Source: CAYJPA01 sp964371945
Lineage (GTDB): Bacteria > Chloroflexota > Chloroflexia > Thermomicrobiales > UBA6265
Assembly: GCA_964371945.1 (NCBI GenBank)
Contig: CAYJPA010000128.1
Span: 1-9,599, forward strand
DNA length: 9,599 bases
Direction: 5' to 3'
Part shown: piece by piece, positions 6,723 to 9,599 of the stretch
Position numbering within the stretch: the first letter of the stretch is position 1
How the letters are laid out: each line of letters opens with the position of its first letter
Program-made: the position numbers and the translations under genes
Notes under the pieces: generated by a model
Told to the model about the DNA's origin: nothing
What the model saw: only the letters and a program-made list of their open reading frames with translations
The model's database searches: none

Positions 6723-7661
6723 TCAGAGCAGCGTGCGCAGCCGTTTCGCACCCCGATCGAATTCGCTCGACCATCCCTCAGGCGCCGGATCACTGGCATA
6801 CCAGCACGCGGAAAGCACGGCCCCCACGAACGCCCACTCCACCAGGGATTGCCGATCGATCCCCCAGACCTCAGAACAAATCGCCGCTCGCCGCGTAACT
6901 AACTCGAGGTAGTCCTCCCGCGCCGTCACGCCCGGCGGGTTGTACATCCATGCGGCAATCTCGAATCCCGGGTCACCGATCAATCCTTTGGGATCGATGA
7001 TTGCCCAGTCTCCTGATGCTCTCTGCAGCAGGTTATGATGTTGAAAATCGCCGTGCAGGAGGCACTCACGAGTCGACTTCGCTAACAAAACCGAGGCCAG
7101 TTCCTGTGCCTGTTGGATCAACACCGAGTCGATCAGGGCTGAATGGTGCGACCAGTCGAACAGCGCCCGCATCCACTGCCGCAATGGGTGGAGTCCGCCC
7201 GGGTCGGGCACAGTGCGCCACAGGCTGGCAACCATGTTGGCGGCCAGGCGGGTCGCCTCTTCATCGGTCATCGCGGCGTGCAGAAGCTGTGTTCCAGGCA
7301 CGATCCGTTCGAGGACCATCACACTGCGCTCGAAATCCACGTCATACAGCCGCGCAACGTTCTCGCCCGCCGCCAATCTCAGCGCGGTTGCCTCTGACCG
7401 GAGCTCATCCGCCAACGGCGACGATTTGATCACGACCGGGCCGAGTTGGGTCGAGTGACCAAGCAGCACCAGGGTGATGTACGAATCGGGGATGAACGGA
7501 TCGAGCTCGATGTTCCATGTTCCGCACAGATCGGCCACCGTCGACGGCAAAGACCTGAGCCAACCGGGTGTCAATTCATGTTGTGCCCAATTTTGGACGT
7601 TCGTCACCAGTTGAGGTGGCAACGACCGACCCGTGTGAAGTGCCATCACCGCGACGTCCAT
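6723..7661 (-). CDS. APH(6)/streptomycin 6-kinase-type phosphotransferase
   Basis: This 312-residue protein has the layout of aminoglycoside/hydroxyurea phosphotransferases, which transfer phosphate from ATP to a small-molecule hydroxyl. Visible motifs are GPVVIKSS with Lys79 as the ATP-binding lysine, Glu90 in ELRSEATALRLAAG, the hinge-like VMVLERIVPGTQLL (114-127), the catalytic loop LLHGDFQHHNLL (His203, Asp205, Asn210) and the metal-binding IIDPKGLIGDPGFEIA (Asp223). The DPKGLxGDP segment is characteristic of the APH(6) group. All core residues are present, so it is probably active, on streptomycin or another metabolite; resistance is not shown by sequence alone. The ATG at 7661 has GGGAGG only 2 nt upstream, which is tight; the ATG at 7646 is an alternative. 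It is not in an obvious operon with an intact partner, as only the MFS remnant follows it. Confidence 0.87.
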   Translation of the reverse strand: MDVAVMALHTGRSLPPQLVTNVQNWAQHELTPGWLRSLPSTVADLCGTWNIELDPFIPDSYITLVLLGHSTQLGPVVIKSSPLADELRSEATALRLAAGENVARLYDVDFERSVMVLERIVPGTQLLHAAMTDEEATRLAANMVASLWRTVPDPGGLHPLRQWMRALFDWSHHSALIDSVLIQQAQELASVLLAKSTRECLLHGDFQHHNLLQRASGDWAIIDPKGLIGDPGFEIAAWMYNPPGVTAREDYLELVTRRAAICSEVWGIDRQSLVEWAFVGAVLSACWYASDPAPEGWSSEFDRGAKRLRTLL

Positions 7662-7968
7662 GTCCTCCCGCCGAATCTCACTGGGGAGCCCTTCCCGCGG
7701 CGGTCTTCACTCACGATCGAACGACAGCGAGGGCTGGTACTGAGACCCGAAAATCGTCGCACAAATGACCAGAATGAGGCACAACCACATTGGTGATGCG
7801 GTGGCGGTCGCGTCCGCGCGGGTGCGCAACTCGTGCAATTTTGTTCCAGCGATCGGCGCTCGGCCGGACACGACGAAGCAGATCAGTACGGAAATCACCG
7901 GCCCGCGGCACGCTTTCTGCATTTTCCAGCGCGGGGGCAGCGGACTCCCATGTGATGAGGACAGAACG
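7662..7968. other. divergent intergenic region between the kinase and a small acidic ORF
   Basis: These 307 bp separate two divergent starts and should hold a promoter for each, but I could not find a convincing -35/-10 pair on either strand. An imperfect direct repeat is visible: TGCAATTTTGTTCCAGCG (7834-7851) and TGCATTTTCCAGCG (7918-7931), with the shared TTCCAGCG copies exactly 80 bp apart. The plus-strand frame of the small ORF is open back to an ATG at 7765, but that part does not look like protein. A minus-strand frame here encodes two hydrophobic stretches from a TTG; I do not support it as a gene. Confidence 0.4.
7957..7961 (+). promoter_or_regulatory. ribosome binding site of the 57-residue ORF
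   Basis: GAGGA stands 7 nt before the ATG at 7969. This spacing decides the start of the small ORF over the upstream in-frame ATG at 7765, which has no comparable site. Confidence 0.5.
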
Positions 7969-8142
7969 ATGACCAACGATCAATGGAACGACGAGCCGGC
8001 AGACGTACCTCGAGTGACTGAAGAGGCCTCGATCCTCGGGGTCATTCTCGAAGTTGGTGCGATGGAAGAAGCGATTAAAGCTGGTCAGTTCGAGGGCGAC
8101 GACGGTCTTCTGGATGAGATCGAAGACGATGAGCACAAGTGA
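7969..8142 (+). CDS. very acidic 57-residue protein, unknown function
   Basis: I do not recognise this protein. It has 57 residues, with 18 Asp/Glu against 3 Lys/Arg and no Cys. The N-terminus MTNDQWNDEPADVP is polar. The centre TEEASILGVILEVGAMEEAI looks like an amphipathic or hydrophobic helix. The C-terminus FEGDDGLLDEIEDDEHK is strongly acidic. It has no signal peptide and is probably soluble. Support for it being real is a GAGGA ribosome binding site 7 nt before the ATG, sensible codon use, a hairpin 2 nt after the TGA and its place in a gap with no competing gene. It is divergent from the phosphotransferase and convergent with the cyclodeaminase-family gene. It could be a small regulator, an antitoxin-like or inhibitor protein or a nucleic-acid mimic; none of these is shown. 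Confidence 0.5.
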   Translation: MTNDQWNDEPADVPRVTEEASILGVILEVGAMEEAIKAGQFEGDDGLLDEIEDDEHK

Positions 8143-8144
8143 CG

Positions 8145-8168
8145 CGGTCGCGGATTCCACGCGAACCG
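8145..8168 (+). terminator. hairpin after the acidic small ORF
   Basis: CGGTCGCG, a 7-nt loop GATTCCA, then CGCGAACCG form an 8-bp stem with one bulged A (8164). It starts 2 nt past the TGA of the small ORF. There is no T-run after it, so it may stabilise the 3' end or act as a U-less terminator. From here to 8295 I see nothing else. Confidence 0.35.
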
Positions 8169-8295
8169 ATCAACGACCCGCCTGCTCCGGGGCAGTCATT
8201 GGAGCCGCAAAGGCTTCCGGGTGCAGGTCCAGATGGCTACGACGTGGACGAACGGGCCGGCTCTCGTTGTCGATGAAACAAGGAGTGAGCAGCTT

Positions 8296-9279
8296 CTACA
8301 AAGTCACCGTTGTTCCGAGCCCCTGCTCGACACACCGCCGAAAAACCGCATCAGCAACGACCAAATCCTGGAATGTCACGCCGGTCGCATCGAACACGGT
8401 AATCTGCTCGGCCGATTCACGTCCCGGCTTCGTTCCCTCCACGATCTCGCCCAGCTCCGCGTACACGATATCTGTCGGGTTGAGCCCGATCCGCGGCAGA
8501 TGCTGCGTTTCGCCCAGCGTTACCGCCTGTGCATAGTTGTCGACGACCAGACAGGAGCGCGCGAGGATTCGCGTCGAAATCTCTTGCTTACCCGCGGTAT
8601 CCGATCCGATCGCGATCAGGTGCTGCCCAGCGACGATCCACCCGTCTTCGATCACCGGCGCCTCCCCGGGCGTCGCCGTGATCACGATGTCGGCCCCCGA
8701 GATCGCCGCGTCGGGCCCAGTCGCGACACTGACCTGAATCCCAAGCTCGGCGCCAAGCTCGTTGGCGACCGCCGCCGCCGCCACAACATCCCGATCCCAG
8801 ACCCGAGCCGATTCGAGCCTTCGCACGTGTCGCAATGCCCGGAGCTGCATGCGTCCTTGCGCTCCACAGCCGATCAGTGCGGCAACCCCGGCATCTTTGC
8901 GCGCGAGGTATTTGGCCGCGACTGCACCCGCTGCACCCGTCCGCAATCCGGTAATCCGATTCGCGCCAACGAGCGCCACCGCCCGGCCCGTCTCAGGATC
9001 GAACAACAGCATCGTCGACTGGTGCGGCGGTTGGCTGAGCGCGCGATTCGCCGGAAAGAATCCTCCCGCCTTCAGCCCGAGCACATTCCCGGCCATCCCG
9101 GCCTTGACGCCGAAAATGCCGGTCAATGGCACGGGCAATCGCTCGCGCACAACCGGAAACAAGCGATTCTGACCAGCCGCATCGGCCGCGAACGCGGCCT
9201 CCACGATCTCGATCACCTCGTCCAGGGCAATCACCTGTCCAACGAGCTCATCCGAAATCACACGCAATTCGCCAGCCAT
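8296..9279 (-). CDS. ornithine cyclodeaminase/mu-crystallin family protein
   Basis: This 327-residue protein is a full-length member of the NAD(P)-binding ornithine cyclodeaminase/mu-crystallin family, which also includes alanine dehydrogenases and ketimine reductases. Early residues GVKAGM (Lys59) and LKAGGFFPAN (Lys70) correspond to the substrate-binding lysine region. ANRITGLRTGAAGAVAAKYL (107-126, Arg113) is the family signature. The Rossmann fold glycine motif is IGCGAQGRMQLRAL (136-149). IAIGSDTAGKQE (222-233, Asp226) and VFDATGVTFQDL (295-306) are also typical. The likely role is a cytosolic NAD(P)-dependent conversion of an amino or imino acid; sequence alone does not separate ornithine cyclodeaminase from the reductase members. 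The start at 9279 has AAGGAG 10 nt upstream (9290-9295). The frame is open to 9396, but that part is not family-like. No neighbouring arginine or opine pathway genes are present. Confidence 0.92.
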   Translation of the reverse strand: MAGELRVISDELVGQVIALDEVIEIVEAAFAADAAGQNRLFPVVRERLPVPLTGIFGVKAGMAGNVLGLKAGGFFPANRALSQPPHQSTMLLFDPETGRAVALVGANRITGLRTGAAGAVAAKYLARKDAGVAALIGCGAQGRMQLRALRHVRRLESARVWDRDVVAAAAVANELGAELGIQVSVATGPDAAISGADIVITATPGEAPVIEDGWIVAGQHLIAIGSDTAGKQEISTRILARSCLVVDNYAQAVTLGETQHLPRIGLNPTDIVYAELGEIVEGTKPGRESAEQITVFDATGVTFQDLVVADAVFRRCVEQGLGTTVTL

Positions 9280-9313
9280 CTCGCCGCCTCTCCTTCTCGC
9301 TCGGTCTTTGTTC

Positions 9314-9319
9314 ATCATA
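9314..9319 (-). promoter_or_regulatory. possible -10 element of the cyclodeaminase-family gene
   Basis: TATGAT on the minus strand matches five of six positions of the sigma-70 -10 element. With an RNA start near 9307 the leader would be about 28 nt and include the AAGGAG site. The -35 (TCGTCC at 17 nt) is weak. A second option is TTGACG (9389-9394), 17 nt from TATCTG (9366-9371). Confidence 0.35.
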
Positions 9320-9429
9320 TCGCTGAGATTGCACTGGGACGAAAAAGTGTTCAGATCATGCTCTCTCCAGATATCACCGATAGCGTATGGCGTCAAAACG
9401 AGTATCTGTTCAGTCTTGAGGGTGTCTGG

Positions 9430-9458
9430 TTGTCACGAGATGTGGCGGTGGGTAGTAT
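9430..9458 (+). promoter_or_regulatory. sigma-70-like promoter giving a leaderless transcript
   Basis: TTGTCA (9430-9435), a 17-nt spacer and TAGTAT (9453-9458) form the best -35/-10 pair in the window. The predicted RNA start, about 7 nt after the -10, falls at or next to the ATG at 9465. No Shine-Dalgarno precedes that ATG, so the message would be leaderless. Confidence 0.55.
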
Positions 9459-9464
9459 ACGGAC

Positions 9465-9599
9465 ATGTTGGACCTCTTCCACGCCACCCGTGACGACTTG
9501 ATCCGCGTTGTGGTGACCCAGCGCGAGTACATCGCTGAGCTGGAGCGGCGGCAACGCGAGCTGGAGGCGGAGGTGGCGAGTCAGCGCGCGACGATCGCC
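9465..9599 (+). CDS. probable IS66-family transposase, N-terminal part (runs off window)
   Basis: The first 45 codons are present and the frame is open at the window edge. The protein starts MLDLFHATRDDLIRVVVTQR and continues as a charged helix rich in Glu, Arg and Gln (EYIAELERRQRELEAEVASQ) with heptad-like Leu/Val/Ile spacing, that is, a coiled coil. A short N-terminal motif followed by a coiled coil is how IS66-type transposases (TnpC) of Chloroflexota and other bacteria typically begin, before a zinc-binding segment and the DDE catalytic domain, which are not visible here. I cannot see the element's terminal inverted repeat, so its left boundary is unknown. Another coiled-coil protein remains possible. 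Confidence 0.55.
   Translation, partial: MLDLFHATRDDLIRVVVTQREYIAELERRQRELEAEVASQRATIA

Noticed and set aside
7707..7976. 89-codon minus-strand frame with two hydrophobic stretches
   Set aside because: It starts at TTG without a ribosome binding site, overlaps the better-supported small acidic ORF start, and has no recognisable family.
8221..9501. Long 426-codon open frame on the plus strand
   Set aside because: It lies antisense to the cyclodeaminase-family gene, has no recognisable domain, is rich in Arg/His/Pro/Ser as expected for a GC-rich reverse frame, and overlaps the transposase start in another frame.
1..9599. CRISPR array, tRNA, rRNA or attachment site
   Set aside because: I saw no regularly spaced repeats, no cloverleaf-like sequence, no rRNA segment and no integrase or paired direct repeats marking an attachment site.

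Overview
The window is GC-rich, roughly 60-65% by eye. It carries an ECF sigma factor with a membrane anti-sigma-like partner, Tat-type exported proteins, a large NB-ARC/TPR/LuxR regulator, a streptomycin-6-kinase-type phosphotransferase, an ornithine-cyclodeaminase-family enzyme and the start of an IS66-like transposase. This mix and the protein style fit a chromosomal accessory region of a Chloroflexota bacterium, perhaps Thermomicrobia-like. That placement is inference from protein flavour; there is no rRNA or other marker to confirm it.

Layout. Nearly everything is on the minus strand, so read from right to left. Positions 9465-9599 (+) hold the N-terminal coiled coil of a probable IS66-family transposase, cut by the window edge and preceded by a promoter that would give a leaderless transcript. 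Positions 8296-9279 (-) encode an ornithine cyclodeaminase/mu-crystallin family protein. Positions 7969-8142 (+) hold a very acidic 57-residue orphan ORF with a good ribosome binding site and a hairpin right after its stop. Positions 6723-7661 (-) encode an APH(6)-like small-molecule kinase. Positions 6280-6648 (-) are a broken, truncated MFS transporter. Positions 3701-6004 (-, possibly starting as far up as 6133) encode the LuxR-type ATPase regulator. Positions 2984-3541 and 2029-2922 (-) encode two exported proteins with twin-arginine signals, an unknown beta-rich protein and an alpha/beta hydrolase, probably co-transcribed. Positions 1343-1930 and 235-1353 (-) encode the ECF sigma factor and an overlapping single-pass membrane protein with a cupin-like outer domain.

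How the genes may work together. The sigma/anti-sigma pair is the clearest functional unit: the reading frames overlap by 11 bp, and a sequence resembling an ECF promoter lies just upstream, suggesting autoregulation. The unknown exported protein and the hydrolase are 61 bp apart on one strand and both appear to use Tat export. The remaining genes look like independent single-gene units. The MFS remnant and the IS66-like end suggest a region that has undergone decay and insertion. I saw no CRISPR array, tRNA or rRNA. The most interesting unexplained items are the acidic small ORF, the sensor-like anti-sigma protein with its putative ECF promoter, and the leaderless promoter of the transposase.
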